From the NCBI RefSeq assembly GCF_048892425.1, contig NZ_JBLZHU010000002.1:561939-625938 (forward strand): a stretch of 64,000 nucleotides of DNA, read 5' to 3'. The DNA comes from Pacificispira sp002696645 (GTDB lineage: Bacteria > Pseudomonadota > Alphaproteobacteria > UBA8366 > Aestuariispiraceae). This document shows, piece after piece, positions 16,339 to 24,256 of the stretch. Made by a program: the position numbers and the translations under genes. The notes under the pieces are model-generated. The model worked only from the letters and a program-made list of their open reading frames with translations. It was not told where the DNA came from and searched no databases. Numbering within the stretch: the first letter of the stretch is position 1; each line of letters starts with the position of its first letter.

Positions 16339-17151
16339 TCAGTTGAACATTTCCGGTTTCGTGGCCAGGATGTTTTCGTAAAGGGGTTGGAAGTGCAGCC
16401 AGCCGATATATTCACTGCCGACATGTTCGCGGCTATAGCGGGCGCGGTCTTCCGGGATATGAATTGGCTTATGGCCGGTCGCTTCGATCAGCAATTGCTG
16501 TTGGCAGCAGCGTTCCAGTGCGATGAACCAGAAGGCGGCGGAATCGATGCTGTGGCGGCTGGCGGTCAGCAGGCCATGGTTCTGGTGGATCGCGGCCTTC
16601 ACACCGGTAAAGGCCTTGGCAAAATTGGCCCCGGCATCGGCCTCGACGGCCACCTGTCCGGCCTCTTCCAGAACCACCGCGTGGTCTTCAAAAAAGGCAC
16701 AGGCATCCTGTGTGATCGGCTCCAGCGGGCGACCCAGGGCCGCGAAGGCAGTGCCATAGATTGAATGGGCATGGCACATTGCCAGAATATCGGGATGGGC
16801 GGCATGGATCGCAGCATGCAGGACAAAGCCTGCCCGGTTGACCGCATAATCACCTTCGATAACCATTCCGTCATGATCGACCAGGATCAGGTTGGACATG
16901 GACACCTGGGCAAAATGGACCGCCATTGGATTTGTCCAATAAAGCTCCGGGTGTTCCGGGTCGCGCACGGTCAGATGACCGGCAAACCCATAATCCAGCC
17001 CGTGTTCGGCAAAGGCATGACAGGCAGCGACAAGCCGTTTCTTGCGATCCATACGCAATTCTTCGGGGGAGTTGAATTTAGGTTCTTCCGGAAAAATACG
17101 ACCGGGTTGTTCCGGTTGATAAATCGATGTGCGTGTTCCTAGGTCAGGCAT
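16339..17151 (-). CDS. Class II aldolase/adducin family protein
   Basis: Zinc aldolase-fold protein, 270 residues. The metal-binding His-x-His is in CHAHSIYGTAF and a third His is in QNHGLLTAS. The N-terminal AGHLTVRDP replaces the more common GNIS motif, placing it with the adducin-like group of unknown substrate. It is the promoter-proximal gene of the operon with the carbamoylase and D-amino-acid transaminase (30-base spacer). In this setting it may act on the 2-oxo acid or hydroxy-oxo acid produced by deamination. A palindromic operator lies about 40 bases upstream. Confidence 0.85.
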   Translation of the reverse strand: MPDLGTRTSIYQPEQPGRIFPEEPKFNSPEELRMDRKKRLVAACHAFAEHGLDYGFAGHLTVRDPEHPELYWTNPMAVHFAQVSMSNLILVDHDGMVIEGDYAVNRAGFVLHAAIHAAHPDILAMCHAHSIYGTAFAALGRPLEPITQDACAFFEDHAVVLEEAGQVAVEADAGANFAKAFTGVKAAIHQNHGLLTASRHSIDSAAFWFIALERCCQQQLLIEATGHKPIHIPEDRARYSREHVGSEYIGWLHFQPLYENILATKPEMFN

Positions 17152-17190
17152 GACTCTCTCTCCCGATTTGGCTGCTTGTTTTGGCCAATA

Positions 17191-17209
17191 TGTTCACGCT
17201 ATGTGAACA
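17191..17209. promoter_or_regulatory. Palindromic operator between divergent operons
   Basis: TGTTCAC, the five-base spacer GCTAT, and GTGAACA form a perfect 19-base interrupted palindrome. It lies in the 226-base spacer between the D-amino-acid operon (minus strand) and the HpcH aldolase/CMD pair (plus strand), about 40 bases from the start of the former. The symmetry suits a dimeric GntR- or LacI-type regulator; no regulator gene is adjacent. Confidence 0.55.
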
Positions 17210-17377
17210 AATTAGCGTGCGATCTTCTATTACAGGCATCATTGTGTCCCGATGCGACGTTTATCGCCGCTGCGAATAACTCTACGCAGGGTCCAAGCCT
17301 GGATCAATGGCGTTAGCGGCACAACTTTTGTAACGGCCTGACAGGGATGCTGGGGCTGAGATCGGGGAGGAAAGACA

Positions 17378-18139
17378 ATGGACATTCAGAAAAATAAGTT
17401 TAAGGCAGCCCTTGCGGCAGGACAATTGCAGCGTGGCTTGTGGAGCAGCCTGTGCAGCCCGATTGTCGCTGAAATACTATCCCGGTCCGGTTTTGACTGG
17501 ATATTATTTGATGGTGAACACGCCCCGTCTGAAATTGCCGATCAGCAACCCTTGCTGCAGGCCGCTGCAGCGGGTACGGCAACGTCTGTGGTGCGGCCCG
17601 CTTGGAATGACCCTGTGATGATCAAGCGGGTTTTGGATATCGGTGCGCAATCTGTGCTGCTGCCCTTTGTCCAAACACCTGAAGAGGCGCAGAGCGCGGT
17701 GCGTGCCTGTCGCTATCCCCCCCACGGTATTCGCGGTGTCGGCGGGATGCATCGCGCCAGTGCGTATGGTCGCATTCAGAACTATGCCCAGAATGCCAAT
17801 GATCAAATCTGTATCCTGGTTCAGGTCGAAACCATGGAGGCAATGGGGCAGATATCAGAGATCGCTTCGGTCGAGGGTGTGGATGGTGTGTTTATCGGGC
17901 CTGCGGATCTGTCCGCTTCTATGGGATATCTGGGCAATCCCGGTCATCCAGAGGTGCAGGAGGTCATAAAACAAGCCGCACAAAAAATCCGCGCCGCTGG
18001 CAAGGCCCCTGGTATTCTGGCGACGACTGCGGTAGATGCGAAGCGCTATATCGACTGGGGCTTCCTGTTTGTTGCCTGCGGGATGGATTTAAAACTGTTG
18101 GTCCAGGGCGCTGACGATCTGTTGGCGGAAGTACGGTAA
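17378..18139 (+). CDS. HpcH/HpaI aldolase family protein
   Basis: Class II pyruvate-dependent aldolase, 253 residues, the usual size. Landmarks are LFDGEHAPSE (metal-linked acidic residues), RPAWND with the substrate-binding Arg, VQVETMEAM with the metal-binding Glu, and VFIGPADLSASMG with the metal-binding Asp. Known members cleave 4-hydroxy-2-oxo acids to pyruvate and an aldehyde. GGGAGGAAAGACA precedes the ATG. It is divergent from the D-amino-acid operon and probably acts on a related 2-oxo acid (inference). The CMD-family gene follows 12 bases later. Confidence 0.88.
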   Translation: MDIQKNKFKAALAAGQLQRGLWSSLCSPIVAEILSRSGFDWILFDGEHAPSEIADQQPLLQAAAAGTATSVVRPAWNDPVMIKRVLDIGAQSVLLPFVQTPEEAQSAVRACRYPPHGIRGVGGMHRASAYGRIQNYAQNANDQICILVQVETMEAMGQISEIASVEGVDGVFIGPADLSASMGYLGNPGHPEVQEVIKQAAQKIRAAGKAPGILATTAVDAKRYIDWGFLFVACGMDLKLLVQGADDLLAEVR

Positions 18140-18151
18140 GGAGGAAAGACC

Positions 18152-18520
18152 ATGGATGAAGACCTGTTCAAAAAGGGACTGGAAAAACGTCGCGCGACGC
18201 TGGGGGCGGATTATGTTGATAAGAACCTGGCCGCCGCAGATGATTTTACCCGCCCGTTTCAGGAGGCGATGACCGCCTGGTGCTGGGGCTTTGGCTGGGG
18301 TGATGAGGTGATCGACGCCAAGACCCGTTCTATGATGAATCTGGCGATGATCGGGGCGCTTGGCAAAATGCACGAATGGGAAATCCATTGCCGGGGCGCG
18401 ATCACCAATGGGGTCTCAAAGGACGAAATCCGGGCCATCATCCATGTCGTTGGCATTTATTGCGGCGTGCCCCAGGCCTTGGAATGTTTCCGCACCGCCC
18501 AGAAAGTCTTCAATGAGTAG
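18152..18520 (+). CDS. Carboxymuconolactone decarboxylase (CMD) family protein
   Basis: A 122-residue CMD/AhpD-like protein, the same size as 4-carboxymuconolactone decarboxylase (PcaC). The core segment RSMMNLAMIGALGKMHEWEIHCRG and the IIHVVGIYCGVP stretch match the family. A CxxC peroxidase motif is absent, so a decarboxylase or isomerase-like role is more likely than peroxidase. AAGGAGG precedes the start. Without the other protocatechuate-branch genes next to it, assignment as PcaC is not justified. Its last 11 bases overlap the 3' end of the convergent DJ-1/PfpI gene. Confidence 0.82.
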   Translation: MDEDLFKKGLEKRRATLGADYVDKNLAAADDFTRPFQEAMTAWCWGFGWGDEVIDAKTRSMMNLAMIGALGKMHEWEIHCRGAITNGVSKDEIRAIIHVVGIYCGVPQALECFRTAQKVFNE

Positions 18521-19133
18521 CGGCAGCCTGTTGAACTGGCAGGAAAGGCTGGACCGCTGTAATGGCGCGCGCCACATAGTCTTCTTTCTGTCCAACAGGC
18601 GCGACATAGTGGATCGCTGATGCCGCCGCATCCTTTCCAGCGGCCCGCATCAGAATCCAGGTCGCCAGATACTGGGATGCCAGGCATCCCCCCGCTGTCG
18701 CGATGTTACCATCGGCATAGAAAGGTTGATCCAGAACCTCTACGCCGGCCTCGATCACCCAAGGCTTGGTGGTCAGGTCGGTGCAAGCGGGCCGGCCCCC
18801 CAACAATCCTAATTTCGATAACAGCAGCGTTCCCGAGCATTGTGCGCCAATCAACTGACGGGTCGGGTCCAGCTGGATTTGCGCCAACAGGGCGGCGTCT
18901 TTTGCGATGTCGCGGGTTTTCATGCCGCTGCCGATCAGGACCGCATCGGCCTGTGCAGCAAATTCCAGCGGCTTTTCCGCTTGAATAGTGACGCCATTCA
19001 TCGAGGTGACGGTTTCTGAAGGGCAGGTGATAAAAGCTTTCCACCCCTGTGGTCGCATCCGGTTCAATATGCCAGCCGCGATGAATGAATCCAATTCATT
19101 GAAGCCATCAAATGTCAGCACCGCGATTTGCAT
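18510..19133 (-). CDS. DJ-1/PfpI family protein
   Basis: Glutamine-amidotransferase-like protein of 207 residues. The nucleophile elbow is GAQCSGTLLL with Cys99, and an acidic residue is present near the N-terminus (DGFNELDSF) as in DJ-1/PfpI. The ATG at 19133 is chosen because AAGGGAG lies 6 bases before it; an ATG six bases upstream abuts that site. Members include isonitrile hydratases and the sensory domains of AraC regulators; here there is no DNA-binding domain. It overlaps the convergent CMD gene at its 3' end, which argues against both being strongly expressed together. Confidence 0.82.
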   Translation of the reverse strand: MQIAVLTFDGFNELDSFIAAGILNRMRPQGWKAFITCPSETVTSMNGVTIQAEKPLEFAAQADAVLIGSGMKTRDIAKDAALLAQIQLDPTRQLIGAQCSGTLLLSKLGLLGGRPACTDLTTKPWVIEAGVEVLDQPFYADGNIATAGGCLASQYLATWILMRAAGKDAAASAIHYVAPVGQKEDYVARAITAVQPFLPVQQAAATH

Positions 19134-19470
19134 GGCCATCTCCCTTACCAATGGTTCTCGTCGGTAAGCAGGCTAGGGCGGAGTTTTCATAGCGGCAATC
19201 GCTAGAATGTCACCATTACAATAAACGCGCGCCGTCCCGCAGAGTTACCGAACGCATTCTTATGTCAGCCTGGAAATGACTTTTCACCTATAGCAGGGTA
19301 AATGACAGATATTACTCAGGAGTCACGACCCAAAGATGTGTTGCGGCAATGATGCTAACGGGTTAGACAATATTAAGAATCATTCGCATCTGGACCAGGC
19401 CTCTTGCGTCGCGGCAATGACCTGAAACCCGACCATCGTGTCCCTCTTGGTCCAGAAGGAGCCAACGGCA
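19134..19470. other. Intergenic region upstream of the ECF sigma gene
   Basis: The spacer between the divergent DJ-1/PfpI and ECF sigma genes holds no gene that can be supported. It contains the promoter region of the iron-signalling cluster, including a Fur-like candidate site near its right end, and AGAAGGAG at 19454-19461 that serves the sigma start. Confidence 0.5.
19372..19390 (+). promoter_or_regulatory. Weak Fur-box-like site upstream of the ECF sigma gene
   Basis: The 19 bases here contain GAATCATT, close to the AATCATT core of the classical Fur box, in an AT-rich setting about 80 bases before the sigma start. The match is partial, and iron control in alphaproteobacteria may use other regulators, so this is a candidate only. 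Confidence 0.3.
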
Positions 19471-19983
19471 TTGAGCCAGGACATGACCCATCTGACTCTT
19501 TTTGTGACGCATCGTCGCGCGCTTGTGAACTATGCCAGCAGCATTGTCGGCACCCGCGCGCAGGCAGAGGATGTGGTGCAGGAAGCCTGGCTTCGTTTTG
19601 ACGATGCCTCCAAGGGCCGCCTTCTGGAAGACGCAACCGGTTATCTTTACCGGATTGTCCGTAATCTGGCGCTGGATGGCAGGCGGCGCATGAAGCGCGA
19701 AAACCAGTATATCTCAAACGATGATTACGAAGCGACGGTCGAGGTGTGTCAGGATGGCGTCCCCACGCCGGAAACGGTCGCCCTGTATCGGGACGAATAT
19801 GCAGTGGTCATGGCCGCCCTGGCGGAATTGCCGGAGCGCACCCGCATCGCCTTTGAAATGCACCGGTTCGGCGATGCAAAACTGCGCGAGATTGCGGTCG
19901 CCCTGAACATCTCTCTTCCCTTTGCGCACAGGCTGGTCGCCGATGCCCTACAGCATTGCAAGGAGCGGCTTGGATGGTCATAA
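19471..19983 (+). CDS. FecI-like ECF RNA polymerase sigma factor
   Basis: Extracytoplasmic-function sigma factor of 170 residues from a TTG start, chosen because AGAAGGAG lies 9 bases before it; an ATG four codons later is also possible. Region 2 is seen in SSIVGTRAQAEDVVQEAWLRF and YLYRIVRNLALD, and region 4 in LPERTRIAFEMHRFG followed by LREIAVALNISLPFAHRLV. The product directs transcription of the receptor gene when released or activated by the downstream FecR protein, following the FecI/FecR/FecA surface-signalling scheme. Confidence 0.88.
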   Translation: MSQDMTHLTLFVTHRRALVNYASSIVGTRAQAEDVVQEAWLRFDDASKGRLLEDATGYLYRIVRNLALDGRRRMKRENQYISNDDYEATVEVCQDGVPTPETVALYRDEYAVVMAALAELPERTRIAFEMHRFGDAKLREIAVALNISLPFAHRLVADALQHCKERLGWS

Positions 19984-20101
19984 CCATCTCCATGTCAGGT
20001 ATTTTTGGAGAAAATGCGGGGCCGAATGCGTTGTATGTATAGAACGCCTCTCGACGATCATGGACGATCTGTCCTGTTTCGATCAGGGTTAAGGGTATGG
20101 C

Positions 20102-21163
20102 ATGGCTGAGAACAAATTTTCCGGTGAAAAACAGGCGTCGCGGGAAGCCACCGAATGGATGATCCTGCTGAAGGACGACCCGGATGATGCCGCTCTGCAC
20201 ACCGCATTTGAGGCCTGGCTGAGTAAGTCCCCGGTTCATGTTTCCGCATGGCAGGATATGCAACGCGCCTCTAAGGCTATGGACAGGGCGGTGCCGGTCT
20301 TTGCGGATAAATGGCAGCCAATGCTGGCAGATATGCGCGGTGAAAGGGGAGGCCCGTCTGTATCGACCCCCGTCTCACAGAATGCACGCCCGGAAGCCTC
20401 GCGTTTCGCCTCATATCTTGGAGCTAGGCATATCGGCCGTCGCCAGGTCGTGGCATTTGGCGCCGTTGCGGCCGCGGCCTGTCTTATGCTGGCAGTCGTT
20501 GGACCTGATCTGTTGCGGAATTTGCGCTCGGACTATGCGACCGGCACGGCGGAAACCAGAACCGTGCGCCTTGCGGATGACAGCATGGTAACCCTGGCCC
20601 CGGAAAGCGCGATTTCCGTTGTCTATACGCCCGGTGACCGGCAAATCCGGCTTCTGGCGGGAGAGGCCTATTTTGATGTGTCACCCAACCCGGACCGCCC
20701 GTTCCAGGTGGGGGTTGAGGCCGTCACTGTCACCGTGCTTGGGACCGCCTTTGATGTGCGGCGGGGCGCGGATGAAACAGATATTGCAGTTTCACATGGC
20801 GTCGTGCGCGTGGACACGGCGGCGGTCAATCCCCCCGTGACTGAAACTCTAACCGCGGGACAGGCCGTCCGCATCAGTTGGTCCGGTCACAGTAAGCGCG
20901 GCGATAGCCCGGTGCAGCAGGTTGCAGCATGGCGCCAAAACCAGCTTATCGCCCGCGACGAGCCATTGGGCATCGTCGTTGATCAATTACGCCGTTATTA
21001 CACCGGCAAGATCATCGTCACCGATGATGCCCTGGCCGCGCAATCAGTCACTGGTGTTTATAACCTCGCCGATCCGGTGGAGGCGCTGCGCGGGATTGCA
21101 CGGGCCCAGAACGCCGTGGTCCGGCGCATCACGCCTTGGCTTGTCGTGGTTTCCAGGTCCTAA
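20102..21163 (+). CDS. FecR family anti-sigma factor / signal transducer
   Basis: Inner-membrane regulator, 353 residues. The N-terminal cytoplasmic domain (ATEWMILLKDDPDDAALHTAFEAWL) is the sigma-binding module, a single transmembrane helix lies near residues 118-140, and the periplasmic FecR domain (TAETRTVRLADDSMVTLAPESA onward, LLAGEAYFDVSPN) is followed by a secretin-like STN/DUF4974 end (LRRYYTGKIIV). It senses the TonB receptor's signalling domain in the periplasm and controls the ECF sigma encoded just upstream. Confidence 0.9.
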   Translation: MAENKFSGEKQASREATEWMILLKDDPDDAALHTAFEAWLSKSPVHVSAWQDMQRASKAMDRAVPVFADKWQPMLADMRGERGGPSVSTPVSQNARPEASRFASYLGARHIGRRQVVAFGAVAAAACLMLAVVGPDLLRNLRSDYATGTAETRTVRLADDSMVTLAPESAISVVYTPGDRQIRLLAGEAYFDVSPNPDRPFQVGVEAVTVTVLGTAFDVRRGADETDIAVSHGVVRVDTAAVNPPVTETLTAGQAVRISWSGHSKRGDSPVQQVAAWRQNQLIARDEPLGIVVDQLRRYYTGKIIVTDDALAAQSVTGVYNLADPVEALRGIARAQNAVVRRITPWLVVVSRS

Positions 21164-21247
21164 AGGCGACGGATTTTTATATTTTTTCAGAAAATTCAAA
21201 CTTTTTTGAGAAAACCCCTTTCTGCCGACGTTCCCTCTATAGAGACG

Positions 21248-21270
21248 ATATTGCGACGCATTCTCAATAT
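21248..21270. promoter_or_regulatory. Inverted repeat in the siderophore-receptor promoter region
   Basis: ATATTG (21248-21253) and CAATAT (21265-21270) are perfect inverted arms separated by 11 bases, about 55 bases before the receptor start. The spacer and flanks are AT-rich. It may be an iron-regulator (Fur- or Irr/RirA-type) or sigma-linked control site; the identity of the binding protein is inference. Confidence 0.4.
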
Positions 21271-21324
21271 TTGACTGTGTGCGGTTGCTATCGAGATGAC
21301 ACTTAAAGGCGGAGATTTGGTGCG

Positions 21325-23766
21325 ATGGTGGGGGTGAATAAAACGGCATGCGTTGGCAATCGGGGAAAGGTTCTGGCCGCCGCGCTGATGGTGACAACGG
21401 CTCTGGCGACGACCCTTGTCGTTTCCCCGGCACTGGCACAACAAGCCATGGCAGCGACGCCCAAAGTTGCCCAGCTCCAAGGCGAGCAAAACTTTGACAT
21501 TCCGGCCCAACCCCTGACCGACGCCCTGGTCGCCTTTGGCCAACAATCCGGCGTCCAAGTCACGGTCGACGGCACAGTGGCACGAGACGTCTCCGCCCCC
21601 GCCGTGCAGGGCATAATGACAAGCGAGCAAGCCCTCCGCCAACTCCTCGCCGGCAGCGGTCTCACTTACACCATGTCGGGATCGACTGTCGCCATCGAAA
21701 AACTTGCACAAGGCAAGGACGGGACAATTGTACTGGACCCCGTCACCGTAGAGGGTCAGGCGGAATCGGCCTATGGCCCAGTCGAAGGGTATGTCGCTCA
21801 CCGCAGCGCGACCGGAACAAAGACAGATACGCCATTGATCGAAGTGCCGCGGTCCATCTCCGTAATAACTGCAGACCAAATATCTGACTTGAACATCCAA
21901 TCGGTTGATCAATCACTGCGCTACACATCAGGCGTAGCGACAGAACAACGTGGCGTGGATCTGAGCCGTTCCGATTTCGTGATAAGGGGGTTCTCCGGGG
22001 ATACTTACGTCAACGGAATGCGGGGCGAAACCGGGTCCTACGCTTTTGCAAACCATGAAGTTTATGGTTTCGAACGCGTGGAGGTACTCAAAGGACCAGC
22101 ATCGACACTATACGGCTCAGGCAACCCTGGAGGCATCGTCAATCTTGTCACCAAACGCCCAATGGACGAGTTTCATTCGGAAGTTGGTGGAGAGGCAGGA
22201 ACATTCAGTCAGCATGGCGGAAAGTTCGACATTGGTGGGCCGATCGATGATGCAAAAAACCTCCTAGTTCGTTTCACAGGTCTGGTTCGAGATGGCCATA
22301 CGCAAATCGATTTTACAGACGACAAGCGACTCTACCTGGCTCCGGCTTTCACCTGGAATCCGTCGGAAGACACAACGTTCACTATTCTGAGCAGCTATCA
22401 GAAAGACGACACGGTAGATGCACAATTTTTGCCAGCTTCTGGCACTCTATTTTCAAATCCAAATGGAACCATTTCGTCAAACCTAAACACCGGGGAACCG
22501 GATTTCGACAAGTTCGTAATCTCGGAATACTCCCTTGGATACGATCTTAATCATCATATTAATAGTGGTTGGGAAATTAACCATGACCTGAGATACACCC
22601 ATTCCGATTTGAACTATAAAGATGTTTATTCTTTGAGATTCCTAGCAGACAATAGAACGCTGCAGCGGCGCGTGTTCGTGGCAGATGAAAATAGTTGGTC
22701 ATTGACCACCGATACAAATACGCAAGTTCGAGCTGACTTCGGCCCCACCTCTCATACGATGCTCGTAGGAGCGGACTACAAGAAAACAGCATTAGCGCAA
22801 GTCTTTGCTGATGGCGCCGCGCCTGGCCTCGATGCGTTCTCCCCAGTCTATGGACAGTCGATTACGGTACCATCACCGTATCTGGACCAAGATCAGGATT
22901 CATACCAAGTCGGCGTCTACGTTCAGGATCAAGTAAAGTTCTATGAAAAATTTATACTAACGTTTGGTGGACGACATGACTGGGCGGGGATTGACACTAC
23001 TAACAACTTCTCCGGCTCAACCACGCGACAGAGGGATTCTGCGTTTACCGGGCATGCGGGACTAACCTATCTCTTCGGCAACGGAGTCGCACCCTACATC
23101 AGCTATGCGGAGTCATTCGATCCGATTGGCGGAACTGACGCAGGCGGAAATCCGTTCGCGCCGACCACAGGTACGCAGTATGAGATTGGTGTTAAATTTC
23201 AACCAGAAAACTCGAACACTCTCGCCACAGTTTCTCTGTTTGAGTTAACTCAGAAAAATTTGCCGACAGCGGACCCCAACAACCCCGGCTTTCGTACACA
23301 GACTGGTGAAATAAGATCTCGAGGTGTAGAGCTGGAAATTAAACATAACGTTACAGAAGAATTGAACCTGACAGGCGCATATAGCTTCACCGACGCTGAG
23401 ATTACAAAGAGTAATGATGGAACACTAGGATTTCGCCCTTATGGAGTTCCAAAGCACCTGTTTTCTATCTGGGCAGATTATTCAGCGCAAAGCGGTGCGC
23501 TGGATGGCTTCGGTCTTGGTGCAGGCTATAGATATGCAAGCTCAACGCTCGACAGCTCAAATACGCTGACGGTTCCGGGCTACGGAATTTTTGACGCCGC
23601 TCTACATTATGACGTGCCGAATGGAACGTTCGAAGGTTTCCGACTGTCCCTCAATGCGGCCAATCTACTCGATAAAGAGTACATATCAACGTGCAGAAGC
23701 AGTGATAGAAACTGCTTCTTCGGGAGCCGCCGGACAGTCACAGCAAACATCACATACCGCTGGTAA
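21325..23766 (+). CDS. TonB-dependent siderophore receptor with N-terminal signalling domain
   Basis: Outer-membrane receptor of 813 residues. It has a signal peptide of about 38 residues ending near ALAQQ, then a secretin/TonB short N-terminal (STN) domain (about 50-115: FDIPAQPLTDALVAFGQQSG, LLAGSGLTYTMSG), a plug domain (TPLIEVPRSISVITADQI to NPGGIVNLVTKRP) and a 22-strand barrel ending in an aromatic residue (YRW). The STN domain means it signals to FecR as well as transporting. The plug and barrel resemble hydroxamate-siderophore receptors of the FhuA/FoxA/FpvA group. The first 400 bases are GC-rich in codon use, while the plug and barrel are clearly less so, suggesting a mosaic gene in which the transport part was replaced. 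Confidence 0.92.
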   Translation: MVGVNKTACVGNRGKVLAAALMVTTALATTLVVSPALAQQAMAATPKVAQLQGEQNFDIPAQPLTDALVAFGQQSGVQVTVDGTVARDVSAPAVQGIMTSEQALRQLLAGSGLTYTMSGSTVAIEKLAQGKDGTIVLDPVTVEGQAESAYGPVEGYVAHRSATGTKTDTPLIEVPRSISVITADQISDLNIQSVDQSLRYTSGVATEQRGVDLSRSDFVIRGFSGDTYVNGMRGETGSYAFANHEVYGFERVEVLKGPASTLYGSGNPGGIVNLVTKRPMDEFHSEVGGEAGTFSQHGGKFDIGGPIDDAKNLLVRFTGLVRDGHTQIDFTDDKRLYLAPAFTWNPSEDTTFTILSSYQKDDTVDAQFLPASGTLFSNPNGTISSNLNTGEPDFDKFVISEYSLGYDLNHHINSGWEINHDLRYTHSDLNYKDVYSLRFLADNRTLQRRVFVADENSWSLTTDTNTQVRADFGPTSHTMLVGADYKKTALAQVFADGAAPGLDAFSPVYGQSITVPSPYLDQDQDSYQVGVYVQDQVKFYEKFILTFGGRHDWAGIDTTNNFSGSTTRQRDSAFTGHAGLTYLFGNGVAPYISYAESFDPIGGTDAGGNPFAPTTGTQYEIGVKFQPENSNTLATVSLFELTQKNLPTADPNNPGFRTQTGEIRSRGVELEIKHNVTEELNLTGAYSFTDAEITKSNDGTLGFRPYGVPKHLFSIWADYSAQSGALDGFGLGAGYRYASSTLDSSNTLTVPGYGIFDAALHYDVPNGTFEGFRLSLNAANLLDKEYISTCRSSDRNCFFGSRRTVTANITYRW

Positions 23767-23772
23767 TAAGAT

Positions 23773-24129
23773 ATGGCGAGCCAAGAAGTGGTATGGCGGG
23801 CCGGCGTGATAGCCAAACCTTTCCGATCCCTAGATTACCTTCGCAGGGCCGTCGCAGCCCATCCGACCATTATCCGCTGGTTGCTAGCCGGTCCGGGAGA
23901 GGTGGTCGCAGCGTTGCTGATCACGATGTCGATGCCTGTTTGGTTTCCGCAAGGCGTGGCCGGAGTGAACCATGTCGCTTGGCCGACGATCTTGGCGCCA
24001 TTGGTCTGGGGGCTGCTGTTCACGTATGCATGCGTGGACGAAAACCTACTCCGTTGCGCCACGATAACGGCCGGCATCATCGCTGTATGTGGTTTGCTAA
24101 GCGTATTCGCCATTGCGGGATGGGTGTGA
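23773..24129 (+). CDS. Small membrane protein of a siderophore-receptor operon
   Basis: A 118-residue protein with three predicted membrane helices (around residues 40-55, 70-90 and 95-117) and a basic N-terminus. It is not a family I can name. It begins 6 bases after the receptor stop and is followed by the PepSY membrane protein, so it belongs to the iron-uptake operon. Small membrane proteins in this position often accompany FoxB-type reductases, possibly helping assembly or electron transfer (inference). Confidence 0.62.
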   Translation: MASQEVVWRAGVIAKPFRSLDYLRRAVAAHPTIIRWLLAGPGEVVAALLITMSMPVWFPQGVAGVNHVAWPTILAPLVWGLLFTYACVDENLLRCATITAGIIAVCGLLSVFAIAGWV

Positions 24130-24256
24130 TGATATCCTCGCTCAGCCACCCCTCTTACCGACCTTCTCACTTGGATCAAGGGAGGAGAGGATCGACGCAA
24201 TGCTCGATCCAATTCCTCTTCCATTCCAGGGAATGGGGTCGAGAAAGAGGCTACTC

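Noticed and set aside
18152..18520. Naming the CMD gene pcaC as part of protocatechuate breakdown from the phthalate pathway
   Set aside because: It is 16 kb from the phthalate genes, in a different operon, and no other pca gene is in the window.
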